Shown in pieces: positions 1 to 8,226 of a DNA stretch of 64,000 nt (positions within the stretch are counted from its first letter, which is position 1; each line of letters starts with the position of its first letter). This DNA is from DATARH01 sp036268425. GTDB lineage: Bacteria; Pseudomonadota; Alphaproteobacteria; ATCC43930; CGMCC-115725. The translations under genes and the position numbers were made by a program. The stretch spans positions 62,001 to 126,000 of the forward strand of contig DATAUE010000149.1 in NCBI GenBank assembly GCA_036268425.1. The letters run 5' to 3'. A model generated the notes under the pieces. That model saw only the letters and a list, made by a program, of their open reading frames with translations. It was not told where the DNA came from and did no database searches.

Positions 1-279
1 CTCGACAGGTTTGCCGTCATCGTTACCGCGCCCGGCACGGGTGGCGTCGATTTTGTCTCGCGTTTTTTCGCTCCGGCCCGTGGTGTCGATGAGGACCCTG
101 TCACCGGTTCGGCGCATTGCACGCTGGTTCCGTACTGGGCTGAGCGCCTCGGCAAAATCCACCTGGAGGCGCGGCAATTATCGCGTCGCGGCGGTGCGTT
201 GTCCTGCGGATTGCGGGGTGATCGCGTGACGATCGCCGGCCGCGCCCTATTGTACCTCGAAGGCACGATCACGGTTTGA
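1..279 (+). CDS. PhzF-family protein, C-terminal fragment (5' end outside window)
   Basis: The frame is open from the first base of the window to a TGA at 277-279, giving 92 residues. The segment contains the conserved PhzF signature EDPVTGSAH followed by a typical LxPYWAxRLGK stretch, which places it in the diaminopimelate-epimerase-like fold of phenazine biosynthesis PhzF/isomerase proteins. Known members catalyse isomerisations on small hydrophilic substrates, but most have no assigned reaction, so the substrate cannot be read from this tail. The catalytic N-terminal Glu lies outside the window. It ends 25 bases before the next gene on the same strand, so the two may be cotranscribed. Confidence 0.8.
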   Translation, partial: LDRFAVIVTAPGTGGVDFVSRFFAPARGVDEDPVTGSAHCTLVPYWAERLGKIHLEARQLSRRGGALSCGLRGDRVTIAGRALLYLEGTITV

Positions 280-304
280 ACCACGCGTGGGTAGAGGCGA
301 TTTG

Positions 305-838
305 ATGCTGACCATCGATCCCACGGCTTCGACGCTGCTGATCGTCGATTTCCAGGCGCGCCTGATGCCCGCGATCGACGGCGGGGCGGCTGCGGTCGCC
401 AATGCGCAGCGCCTACGGGCGGCGGCGAAGTTGTTGGGGGTGTCTGTCCTGGTTACCGAGCAGAATGCCGAGGGGCTCGGACCGACCGTTGCGGAGCTTG
501 CACCGGCGGCGGGGACGCTGGCGCACAAGATGACCTTTGACGCGTGCCGCAGCGCCGGCTTTCTCGACCGGTTCGGCGACCGCCGGGCGGTCATCGTCAG
601 CGGATGCGAGACACATGTCTGCGTCATGCAGACCGCGCTGGGGCTGCTGGACGCCGGCCGCCAGGTCTATCTGGTGCGCGACGCCGTGGGGTCGCGCCGC
701 GCCGAAAGCAAGGAAACCGCGATCCGTCGCATGGAGCGCCACGGCGCGGAAATCGTCACCACCGAAATGGTGATCTTCGAATGGCTCGGTAGCGTCGAGC
801 ACCCGTGCTTTCGAGAAGCTCTCGCGCTGGTGAAATAG
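305..838 (+). CDS. Isochorismatase-family cysteine hydrolase
   Basis: 177 residues. The isochorismatase-like fold is recognisable from LLIVDFQ near the N terminus (catalytic Asp), HKMTFDA in the middle (catalytic Lys) and VSGCETHVCVMQTA (catalytic Cys). This is the Asp-Lys-Cys triad of the YcaC/nicotinamidase-like hydrolases. The family attacks C-N or ether bonds in small amides; the substrate here is unknown. The ATG at 305 is preferred over a GTG at 287 because AGAGG lies about seven to eleven bases upstream. The gene follows the PhzF gene closely and ends before a convergent S4-domain gene. Confidence 0.85.
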   Translation: MLTIDPTASTLLIVDFQARLMPAIDGGAAAVANAQRLRAAAKLLGVSVLVTEQNAEGLGPTVAELAPAAGTLAHKMTFDACRSAGFLDRFGDRRAVIVSGCETHVCVMQTALGLLDAGRQVYLVRDAVGSRRAESKETAIRRMERHGAEIVTTEMVIFEWLGSVEHPCFREALALVK

Positions 839-885
839 CCTGCGACACACATTGTTCATAATCCGGCTCGCATGCGGGCGCGCCG

Positions 886-1272
886 CTAGGAAGGGCGGCC
901 CGCTCCCGGCCGCAATGCGGCGGCATTGCCGTCATCTCCGATATCGAGCAAGGGGAGCCAACCTGCCGGGGCGGCATTGAGGCGGGTCGCCCCCGCCGCC
1001 TCCTCGTACAGGGTCTGCGCTTCGGCGGCGGGTCCGCGCCGGACGCTCAGTGCGACAACACGCACGGTGCGCTGCAAGCCGCCCTGCGGAAACACCACAA
1101 GATCGCCGACGCGCACGGCCTGATTTGCCTTGCTGACTTCCCGACCGTTGATCGCGACCACGCCGGCGGCGCAGAGCCGCGCGGCGAGCGACCGGCTTTT
1201 GGCAAAACGAGCAAACCACAACCACTGGTCGAGGCGCATTCGGGTGCGTTCCGGCGGTGCGGCGGCGATCAT
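886..1272 (-). CDS. S4-domain RNA-binding protein (Hsp15-like)
   Basis: 128 residues. The S4 RNA-binding domain occupies about residues 12-60 (MRLDQWLWFARFAKSR, then VVAINGREV and VRVGDLVVF), as in heat-shock protein Hsp15, which binds stalled 50S subunits carrying peptidyl-tRNA. A variable tail of about 60 residues follows. The start lies 19 bases after the stop of the upstream SUV3-type helicase on the same strand, so the two are probably one transcript. This helicase/S4 pairing is common in alphaproteobacteria and suggests a shared role in RNA or ribosome quality control. An internal Met at residue 12, directly before the S4 motif, is an alternative start. Confidence 0.85.
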   Translation of the reverse strand: MIAAAPPERTRMRLDQWLWFARFAKSRSLAARLCAAGVVAINGREVSKANQAVRVGDLVVFPQGGLQRTVRVVALSVRRGPAAEAQTLYEEAAGATRLNAAPAGWLPLLDIGDDGNAAALRPGAGRPS

Positions 1273-1291
1273 CGGAGCGGATGGAATTGCA

Positions 1292-3790
1292 TCAGGCGAA
1301 CTTGATCTCCTTCAGCTTGGCAAACGGGTTGCCGTCGCGCGGCGACGCATGGTGCGCCGACTGCCCGCCGCGTGCGTCCCGCCGGCGGGACTTTGTGATG
1401 AAAAGCTCACCAGCGCCTTCGATGACGGCGCGATAGCCCAGCTCCACCAGCACACCACGCAACGCTTCGATCGCAACGCCTGCGGCAGCGGCCATTTCGG
1501 CGTCGGCGGCAAAACGGCCGCTGCGCGCGCGCGTGCGGGCGAGAGCGGCAAGCCGCTCCAGCCGATCCGGCCGTAGCGCCAGCCCACCCAGGACGCGGCG
1601 GCCGATGGCGGTGTAGAACGAAGGCGGCAGCCGGGGGTCGGCGATGATCGCCTTGCCGCGGTTTCGCGTGCCAGGCAGCGGAGGCACCGCGCGCCCATGC
1701 TTTATGGCCCAAAGAAGGGCACGGAAACGCACGGCCTCCGGCTTAAGCAGCGGCTCGACGTAAATTGACTCGATGCCAAAGCGTACCCCGAGCCGGGACA
1801 GCGCGCGGCGAACTGGCACGTCGAGCGTTTTCAACGTCGTCGCAACGCGGTCGACCGGCAGGCAGCCGAGAGCATCCGATAATTGGAACACGATGGCGCG
1901 GCCGGCGCCATCCAGCGGCAACGCCTGCGCCGCAAAAAGTGGTGTCAGGCGCCGCTCGACCTCGTTGCGCACAAACAGCTGCAGGCGCTGGCGCACCCGT
2001 TCGCGAGCCTCGCCTTCGAGGAAATTTCCGGCTTTGACCTCGACGCGAGGCATCAGCAGGGCGTCGCCGGCGACCATCCGGCCGACCGGGCCGCCACGCC
2101 ATGACAGACTCCCGTCAGGCGCTATCGTAAAGGCGTCGTCATCAATCTCGCTGGCGAGGCGTCGCGCGCGGCCCGCGACCTCGCCGCGCAATACCCGGTT
2201 GGCGGCGGTAACAAGGGTGCGCTTGGCGTCGTCGTCAGACGCATCGGGGACAAAACGAAAGCCGTCGAGTTTCCCGACATAGATGCCCTCGACCCGGACC
2301 TCGCCGCTATTGTCGACCGATGCCAGTAATTCGGTATCACCGGCCAGTTGCCGCACCAGAAAAGCCGACCGGCGGTCGACAAAGCGCTGGGTGATGCGGT
2401 CATGCAAGGCGTCGGACAGATGGTCCTCGATGCTGCGCGCACGTTCCTGCCAATCCGCGGAGTCGTCAATCCAGTCGCCGCGATGCGTGATGTAGGTCCA
2501 GGTGCGGATATGCGCGATGCGCGCCATCAGCGTGTCGATATCGCCGTCCATACGATCGAGCTGCGCCATCTGCGCACCGACCCAGGTGCTCGGCAGCCGC
2601 GCGCTCGGGCCCGCCAAATATAAAAAGCATTGCGCCAGAAACCGTGCATGGCTGTCGCTCATCACTTTGCGAAAATCAGGGATCTGACAGATTTCCCACA
2701 ACTGCCGCACCGCGCCGGGATGCACCGCCAGCCGCATGATTTCGGCATTGCGTGACAAGGTCTGCAGCGCCCGGTGGTCGTCAGCGTCGCGCGTCTGAAT
2801 CAGTCCGGGCGCCGGGGGCCGCTCGTCGAGGCTGTTCAGCAGGGCACCGACCGTCGAGAAATTCAGGTGCGTATTGCGCCATGAAATACGGGTCAGCGCT
2901 TCAAACCGGTGCTCCTCGACCGCGCTGACGATCATCGGGTCGAGCGGTCGCTCGTCGGCGGTCGTACCGAATGTGCCGTCGCTCATGTGGCGCCCGGCGC
3001 GCCCGGCGATCTGGCCGATCTCGGCGGCTGACAGGCGACGTGGGCCACGCCCATCGAATTTGGCGAGCCGGGCGAACGCAACATGGTTTAAATCCATGTT
3101 GAGACCCATACCGATCGCGTCGGTGGCAACGAGGTAATCGACCTCGCCGGCCTGGAACATGCCGACCTGTGCGTTGCGCGCGCGGGGACTCAGCGCACCG
3201 AGCACGATCGCGGTGCCGCCGCGCTGCCGGCGCACCAGTTCGGCAAGCGAGAACACGTCAGCGACCGCAAATGCGACGACCGCGCTGCGCGGCGGCAGCC
3301 GCGTCACTTTTTTGTGACCGGTATGAGTCAGCGTCGAAAAGCGAGGCCGGCTGATGAACTCCGCACCCGGCACGAGACGACGTATCAGCGGCTTGATTGT
3401 TTCGGCGCCGAGAAACATCGTTTCCATCAGGCCGCGGGCGTGCAGCAGGCGAGCGGTAAAGACATGGCCTCGCTCCGGGTCGGCGCAAAGCTGGATTTCG
3501 TCAACCGCCAGGAACTCGACCAGCCGGTCGAGCGGCATCGACTCGACGGTGCAGACGAAATAGGACGGGTTGGGCGGGAGGATTTTCTCTTCGCCAGTGA
3601 TCAGCGCGACGGTCCGCGCGCCGCGCAACTTGACGACCCGGTCATAATTCTCGCGCGCCAACAGGCGCAGCGGGAACCCGATCATGCCGCTGTGATGATC
3701 GAGCATCCGCTCAATCGCGAGATGGGTCTTGCCGGTATTGGTCGGTCCGAGGACCGCGACGAGGCGCGGTGCGGTACGGAGCGTGGCCAT
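1292..3790 (-). CDS. SUV3-type ATP-dependent RNA helicase
   Basis: 832 residues from the ATG at 3790, chosen because AGGGG precedes it closely; a longer frame adds 12 poorly conserved residues. Helicase motifs are clear: Walker A GPTNTGKT at about 15-22, a DEIQ box (AVDEIQLC), ATDAIGMGLN, and motif VI QIAGRAGR. DEIQ with GPTNTGKT is typical of the SUV3 family, which in mitochondria unwinds RNA for the degradosome; alphaproteobacteria carry a homologue. The long C-terminal half includes the SUV3 C-terminal region and a basic tail. It is a cytoplasmic enzyme, probably cotranscribed with the downstream S4 protein. The bacterial RNA target is not established from sequence. Confidence 0.88.
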   Translation of the reverse strand: MATLRTAPRLVAVLGPTNTGKTHLAIERMLDHHSGMIGFPLRLLARENYDRVVKLRGARTVALITGEEKILPPNPSYFVCTVESMPLDRLVEFLAVDEIQLCADPERGHVFTARLLHARGLMETMFLGAETIKPLIRRLVPGAEFISRPRFSTLTHTGHKKVTRLPPRSAVVAFAVADVFSLAELVRRQRGGTAIVLGALSPRARNAQVGMFQAGEVDYLVATDAIGMGLNMDLNHVAFARLAKFDGRGPRRLSAAEIGQIAGRAGRHMSDGTFGTTADERPLDPMIVSAVEEHRFEALTRISWRNTHLNFSTVGALLNSLDERPPAPGLIQTRDADDHRALQTLSRNAEIMRLAVHPGAVRQLWEICQIPDFRKVMSDSHARFLAQCFLYLAGPSARLPSTWVGAQMAQLDRMDGDIDTLMARIAHIRTWTYITHRGDWIDDSADWQERARSIEDHLSDALHDRITQRFVDRRSAFLVRQLAGDTELLASVDNSGEVRVEGIYVGKLDGFRFVPDASDDDAKRTLVTAANRVLRGEVAGRARRLASEIDDDAFTIAPDGSLSWRGGPVGRMVAGDALLMPRVEVKAGNFLEGEARERVRQRLQLFVRNEVERRLTPLFAAQALPLDGAGRAIVFQLSDALGCLPVDRVATTLKTLDVPVRRALSRLGVRFGIESIYVEPLLKPEAVRFRALLWAIKHGRAVPPLPGTRNRGKAIIADPRLPPSFYTAIGRRVLGGLALRPDRLERLAALARTRARSGRFAADAEMAAAAGVAIEALRGVLVELGYRAVIEGAGELFITKSRRRDARGGQSAHHASPRDGNPFAKLKEIKFA

Positions 3791-3983
3791 CACCCCTAAA
3801 GTGCTGTGTGCGGCGCGACAGGGCAAGAGCCAAGGTGCCGCTGTCAGGGTACGCCTGACCGTTTCGGGGTTCGTCGTGCGTCAAAGGCAAGGTTGCCGGC
3901 GGGTTGCCGCCGCGACTCGCGCGCGACGATTAATACTTTTTTATCCTTGTGCGCTACAATGGGATAACCATTAGGATATTGAG

Positions 3984-4865
3984 ATGAACGCGTCGCGGCG
4001 TCACCACAAGTCGCTATTGGATGATTACTGCAACCAGCTCGGTATGCTGCTGGAGCGGCGCTATACCGAACGAGTGCTGGTGGCCGCCAAGGAACAGGCC
4101 GAGAACGCGGCGATGCTCGCCAAGCAGGCGATGCAGCAGGCGCAGGCGGCCGACCGCGCCAAAAGCCAGTTTCTCGCGACGATGACGCACGAACTGCGGA
4201 CGCCTCTCAATGCGATCATCGGGTTTTCCGAGGTGCTGAAGGACGCGCCGCGGCAAAGCAGCGACATACCAACCTACGCGTCTTATATCCACGAATCCGG
4301 CACTCAGCTTCTCGGGATGCTGAATGGCGTGCTTGACCTCGCGCGCATCGAGGCCGGCCGGCTCGAACTCGACGAGCAGGAGGTGCGTCTCGAAGAGGTT
4401 CTTGATGCAGCCATCCGGCCGTTGCGCAAGACGGCTGAAGAAAAATCTGTGTCGATCATGGTTGGAATGGTCGTCGAGCGCGCACTCATGCTCGACCCCG
4501 GCAAGATGACGCAGGTTTTTTCCAATCTATTGTCCAATTCCATCAATTTTACGCCGGAGGGCGGCAGTATTGAAATCGATTCCGACCTGACCGAGGCGGG
4601 CGAACTGTCGATCCTGCTCCGCGATAGCGGAAAGGGCATTCCGCCCGAGGATTTGGAGCGCGTGCTGGAACCGTTTGGGCAGGTCGAAGACCATCTGACG
4701 CGGCAGAATGGCGGGGTCGGTCTCGGGCTGCCGATCGCCCGTGCCCTGGTCAGGCTGCATGGCGGCGATCTCAAACTGACGAGCGAGGTCGATGTCGGAA
4801 CCAGCATCGACGTGCGGTTGCCTTCCGAGCGGGTACGACCACCGGCTGCCGCTTCGGTTGCTTAG
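3984..4865 (+). CDS. Soluble sensor histidine kinase without recognisable input domain
   Basis: 293 residues. Residues 1-60 form an Ala/Gln-rich probable coiled coil. The HisKA dimerisation helix carries the H-box MTHELRTPLNAIIGFSE with phospho-acceptor His69. The HATPase domain shows an N-box (NLLSNSINFTPEGG), G1 (RDSGKGIPP) and G2 (GGVGLGLPIARALV). No membrane segment, PAS or GAF domain is visible, so it must sense through the coiled coil, a partner protein, or be a cytosolic phosphorelay element. No response regulator gene is nearby. An AT-rich stretch just upstream contains TACAAT at 3955-3960, a possible -10 box, but I see no convincing -35. Confidence 0.87.
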   Translation: MNASRRHHKSLLDDYCNQLGMLLERRYTERVLVAAKEQAENAAMLAKQAMQQAQAADRAKSQFLATMTHELRTPLNAIIGFSEVLKDAPRQSSDIPTYASYIHESGTQLLGMLNGVLDLARIEAGRLELDEQEVRLEEVLDAAIRPLRKTAEEKSVSIMVGMVVERALMLDPGKMTQVFSNLLSNSINFTPEGGSIEIDSDLTEAGELSILLRDSGKGIPPEDLERVLEPFGQVEDHLTRQNGGVGLGLPIARALVRLHGGDLKLTSEVDVGTSIDVRLPSERVRPPAAASVA

Positions 4866-4952
4866 GTGGATATTATCTCACTTAATCGTGGTGGAACCCT
4901 ATAATGCCTCGGCGCCTGAACGTGGCGCCGCGGGCTAACGGCGAGTAAAGCG

Positions 4953-6581
4953 ATGGACGGAAGCGACCTTCAGGTGGTGGACGGAACGCGGATCGGCCGG
5001 GTTATCGCGGTGTCGGCTGCTCAAGTGATCGTGCTTCTTGAGGCGCGGGGAATGGAGGCGCCCAGCCAGATCGAGCCGATCGAGATGGGGGCGCTGGTCA
5101 AGCTGCAGACCCGCGTGTCGACCGTCTACGGCATGGTCAATGCATTGCGGGTGCCGTTGCCGTCGCTGTCCGCCCCGGATGATGACCTGAAAATCATCGA
5201 GGTCGAGCTGCTGGGCGAAATGCTGCGCGACCAGGGTGGCGAATATAAGGGGTTCCAGCGCGGCGTCTCCGTGTTTCCGCCGATCGAAGCGCCGGTGTAC
5301 TTGGCGACGGCCGAGGATCTGGCGCAGGTCTATGCGCCCCGCGGCACGGCTAGTGTACCGGTCGGGACGTTGTATCAAGCCAATTCGGTGACCGCGTATC
5401 TGCGCATCGACGATCTGATGGGCAAGCATTTCAGCATCGTCGGCACTACCGGATCGGGCAAGTCCTGCGCTGTCGCGACAATCCTGCGCGCGGTCATCGA
5501 TCGTAACCCAAACGCGCATGTCATGCTGCTCGACCCGCACAATGAATATGCACGCGCCTTTGCCGGACGCGCTGTCGTGCTGAGCCCGGAAGAGGGGCTG
5601 CGCCTGCCGTACTGGCTGTTCAATTTCGACGAGCTTGCCGAAATCGTGCTGGGCACGGAGCGCGCCGACAACGAGCAGCGCAAGATCCTCGGCGAGATCG
5701 TGCTGGCGGCGAAGCAGGCTAATTTCGCGCGCGCTGGGCTTGAGAAATCGGGCAGCGTCGATACGCCGATCCCATATCGGATGTCCGAGGCGCTGTTGCA
5801 CCTCGACCGCGCGGCCGGAGCGCTGAACCGCCCGGAAAGCCTTGGCGCGTTTCAGACAGTGAAAAGCCGGATCATGGCGTTGCAATCAGACGCACGTTAC
5901 GCCTTTGTCTTTGGCTCCAATCTGGCGATGCGCGACGAAATGTCGGAGATACTGTCAAACCTGTTCCGCATTCCGGTCGACGGCAAGCCGATTACTATCC
6001 TTGACATTTCGGCGGTGCCGTCGGAGGTGCTGAATGTCGTGGTGTCGTTGGTCTGTCGCTTGACTTTCGATTTTGCGATGTGGAGCGAGACGACCGTGCC
6101 CATCACGATCGTGTGCGAAGAGGCGCATCGTTATGCGCCTTACGACAAAGAACTGGGCTTCGAACCGGCAAAGCGGGCGCTGTCGCGCATCGCCAAGGAG
6201 GGCCGCAAATATGGTGTGTCGCTGTGTGTCGTGACGCAGCGGCCGTCCGATCTGGCGCCAAGCCTGCTGTCGGAATGCAACACGATGTTTGCTCTGCGAA
6301 TGACCAACCACGACGACCAGGACATCCTGCGCGACTCCCTGTCTGAGGCGTCGCATGGGTTGATGAACTTCCTGCCGGCGTTGCGCAACGGCGAGGCCAT
6401 CGCCTGCGGTGAGGGCGTCTCGATGCCAATGCGGATTTCCTTTGCGCCGCTGCCCGACGACTGCCGGCCAAAGAGTTCGACGGCGTCGTTTACCGAATCA
6501 TGGTCGCGCGACCTCAACGACCGAGGAGCAGTGCAGCAGACGGTAGAGCGCTGGCGCCGCGGTGTGCGGCACGTCGCCTAG
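4953..6581 (+). CDS. HerA-like (DUF87) ATPase
   Basis: 542 residues. It has an N-terminal beta-barrel-like region (1-110, HAS-barrel position), Walker A GTTGSGKS at 164-171, LLDPHNEYARAF after it, a Walker B-like ITIVCEEAHRYAP at about residue 390, and a later VVTQRPSDLAPSLLSECNTMFALRM motif. These are hallmarks of the HerA/FtsK superfamily of hexameric DNA-pumping ATPases. In archaea HerA works with the nuclease NurA; no NurA, SIR2 or other nuclease gene lies beside this one. It follows the histidine kinase by 87 bases. A role in DNA end processing or translocation is inferred from the family only. Confidence 0.85.
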   Translation: MDGSDLQVVDGTRIGRVIAVSAAQVIVLLEARGMEAPSQIEPIEMGALVKLQTRVSTVYGMVNALRVPLPSLSAPDDDLKIIEVELLGEMLRDQGGEYKGFQRGVSVFPPIEAPVYLATAEDLAQVYAPRGTASVPVGTLYQANSVTAYLRIDDLMGKHFSIVGTTGSGKSCAVATILRAVIDRNPNAHVMLLDPHNEYARAFAGRAVVLSPEEGLRLPYWLFNFDELAEIVLGTERADNEQRKILGEIVLAAKQANFARAGLEKSGSVDTPIPYRMSEALLHLDRAAGALNRPESLGAFQTVKSRIMALQSDARYAFVFGSNLAMRDEMSEILSNLFRIPVDGKPITILDISAVPSEVLNVVVSLVCRLTFDFAMWSETTVPITIVCEEAHRYAPYDKELGFEPAKRALSRIAKEGRKYGVSLCVVTQRPSDLAPSLLSECNTMFALRMTNHDDQDILRDSLSEASHGLMNFLPALRNGEAIACGEGVSMPMRISFAPLPDDCRPKSSTASFTESWSRDLNDRGAVQQTVERWRRGVRHVA

Positions 6582-6942
6582 CAGGCAATATCGCTCGAAT
6601 CGGTCGACAGCTTTTCGCCATGATTTCCGCGGCGCGGATGATCGAGGGATCCGGCGCCCTGGCAAGATGATCGAGCTTTCGGTTCGCACGCATCAGCGCC
6701 GGTCCTTCATTTGACACATGCCGCGATCTTGTCAGACAAGGCGGCCGGCCGGCCGGCCGCCTGGCGAGTTTGGGCTTTGCCGCAAGAGCGCCGCGGTGCG
6801 ATAAATCCGCGGCACCCGGAGCAATGCGCGGGTGTGCCGGCTTCCCGCCGAACTGCATCGTATAAGCTGGTGGATACCCCGCATCGGCGATCGCCGAACC
6901 GGGCTTAACTCGCGTTTAACAACCCAACGGTATGTTGGCTCC
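6582..6942. other. Intergenic region upstream of metY (361 bp)
   Basis: No credible gene was seen here. The stretch holds a 24-base perfect palindrome (listed separately) and the leader of metY. I looked for a SAM-II type riboswitch directly before the metY start and did not find a convincing match. The open frames in this region lack good starts and family signatures. Confidence 0.6.
6739..6762. repeat. 24-bp perfect palindrome of GGCC units
   Basis: Reading outward from the centre at 6750/6751, twelve bases on each side are exactly complementary. The core is four GGCC units flanked by AGGC and GCCT. It lies about 180 bases upstream of the metY start, outside any gene. Without a loop it could fold as a cruciform or bind a dimeric protein. 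It is followed by TTTGGGC, not a T tract, so it is not a classical terminator. Confidence 0.85.
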
Positions 6943-8226
6943 ATGCATAAGCTGCACCCTGAAACAATCGCTCTTCACGAAGGCTACGAGGTTGACCCGA
7001 CGACCCATGCGGTCGCCGTGCCGATTTATCAGACCGTCGCCTACGCCTTTGACAGCGCCGAACATGGCGCCGCCTTGTTCAACCTGGAAACCGAGGGTTT
7101 CCGCTACAGCCGGATCAGCAACCCGACGACCAACGTTCTCGACAGGCGCGTCGCGGCGCTCGAAGGCGGCGTCGAGGCGTTGTGCGTCGCGAGCGGGCAG
7201 GCGGCGATCCATTATGCGATGCTCAACCTCGTTGATCTCGGCAGCAATATCGTGTCGGTGCCGCAGCTCTACGGCACGACACACACGCTGTTCCAGTATC
7301 TGCTGCCGAGCCTCGGCGTCAGCGTCAAATTCGCCGAAAGCGATCATCCCGAAGCGATCAAGGCGTTGCTCGACGACAAGACCAAGGCGGTCTACTGCGA
7401 AAGCGTCGGCAACCCCGCCGGCAATATCTGCGACATCGAGGCGGTCGCTGCGGTGGCGCACGCGCACGGTGTACCGTTGGTGGTCGACAACACGGTGGCG
7501 ACACCGATCCTGCTGCGCCCGATCGAGTACGGCGCCGATGTCGTCGTGCATTCTCTGACGAAATTCATGGGCGGCCACGGGACGACCCTGGGCGGCGCGA
7601 TCGTCGATAGCGGCAAGTTTCCGTGGGGGGATTACCCCGAGCGCTTTCCGATGTTCAACAAGCCCGACGTGTCGTATCACGGGCTGGTCTACAAGGATCA
7701 TTTCGGGCCCGCCGCCTACGCCGCCCGCTGCCGCACCGTCTTTCAGCGCGCCACCGGATCGGTCTTGTCGCCGATGAGTGCGTTTTTGCTGCTGCAGGGC
7801 ATCGAGACCGTCGCACTGCGTGTCGAACGGCATGTCGAGAATGCCCGCAAGGTCGCGGAGTTCCTGCGCGACGACCGGCGTGCCGAATGGGTCAATTATG
7901 TCGGGTTCGAGGACAATCCATATTATCCGCTGGCCTGCAAATATTTCGGTGGCAAGGCCTGCTCGCTGCTGACGTTCGGCATTCGCGGCGGGTTCAAGGC
8001 CGGCACCGCGTTCTACAACCGGCTCGGCCTGATCAAGCGGCTGGTTAATCTCGGCGACGCCAAGTCGCTGGCGTGCCATCCGGCATCGACAACACACCGC
8101 CAGATGAAGCCCGAGGAACAGCGCAAGGCCGGTGTGATGCCGGAGGCAATCCGGCTCAGTATCGGCATCGAGCATATCGACGACATCATCGCCGATCTCG
8201 ACCAGGCCCTGGACGCCGCCGGATGA
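6943..8226 (+). CDS. metY: O-acetylhomoserine sulfhydrylase (homocysteine synthase)
   Basis: 427 residues. This Cys/Met-metabolism PLP enzyme makes homocysteine from an O-acylhomoserine and sulfide. Visible features: YSRISNPTTNVLDRRVAALEGG, GSNIVSVPQLYGGT-like loop, VVDNTVATP (Asp182 binds the PLP ring) and the PLP lysine K207 in VHSLTKFMGGHGTT. The length and the AHETNSNP-like middle fit MetY rather than MetB/MetC. ATG 6943 is chosen over upstream in-frame codons because conservation starts with LHPETIALHEGY. Its stop overlaps the start of the homoserine acyltransferase gene (ATGA at 8223-8226), indicating translational coupling and a shared methionine pathway. Acyl-group preference (acetyl or succinyl) cannot be read from sequence. 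Confidence 0.93.
   Translation: MHKLHPETIALHEGYEVDPTTHAVAVPIYQTVAYAFDSAEHGAALFNLETEGFRYSRISNPTTNVLDRRVAALEGGVEALCVASGQAAIHYAMLNLVDLGSNIVSVPQLYGTTHTLFQYLLPSLGVSVKFAESDHPEAIKALLDDKTKAVYCESVGNPAGNICDIEAVAAVAHAHGVPLVVDNTVATPILLRPIEYGADVVVHSLTKFMGGHGTTLGGAIVDSGKFPWGDYPERFPMFNKPDVSYHGLVYKDHFGPAAYAARCRTVFQRATGSVLSPMSAFLLLQGIETVALRVERHVENARKVAEFLRDDRRAEWVNYVGFEDNPYYPLACKYFGGKACSLLTFGIRGGFKAGTAFYNRLGLIKRLVNLGDAKSLACHPASTTHRQMKPEEQRKAGVMPEAIRLSIGIEHIDDIIADLDQALDAAG

Noticed and set aside
4953..6581. HerA-like ATPase as part of a phage-defence system
   Set aside because: Known HerA defence systems encode a linked SIR2, DUF4297 or nuclease partner; none is present nearby.
6770..6942. SAM-II or similar riboswitch before metY
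   Set aside because: I could not match the conserved core to the bases just upstream of the start; a covariance search would decide.
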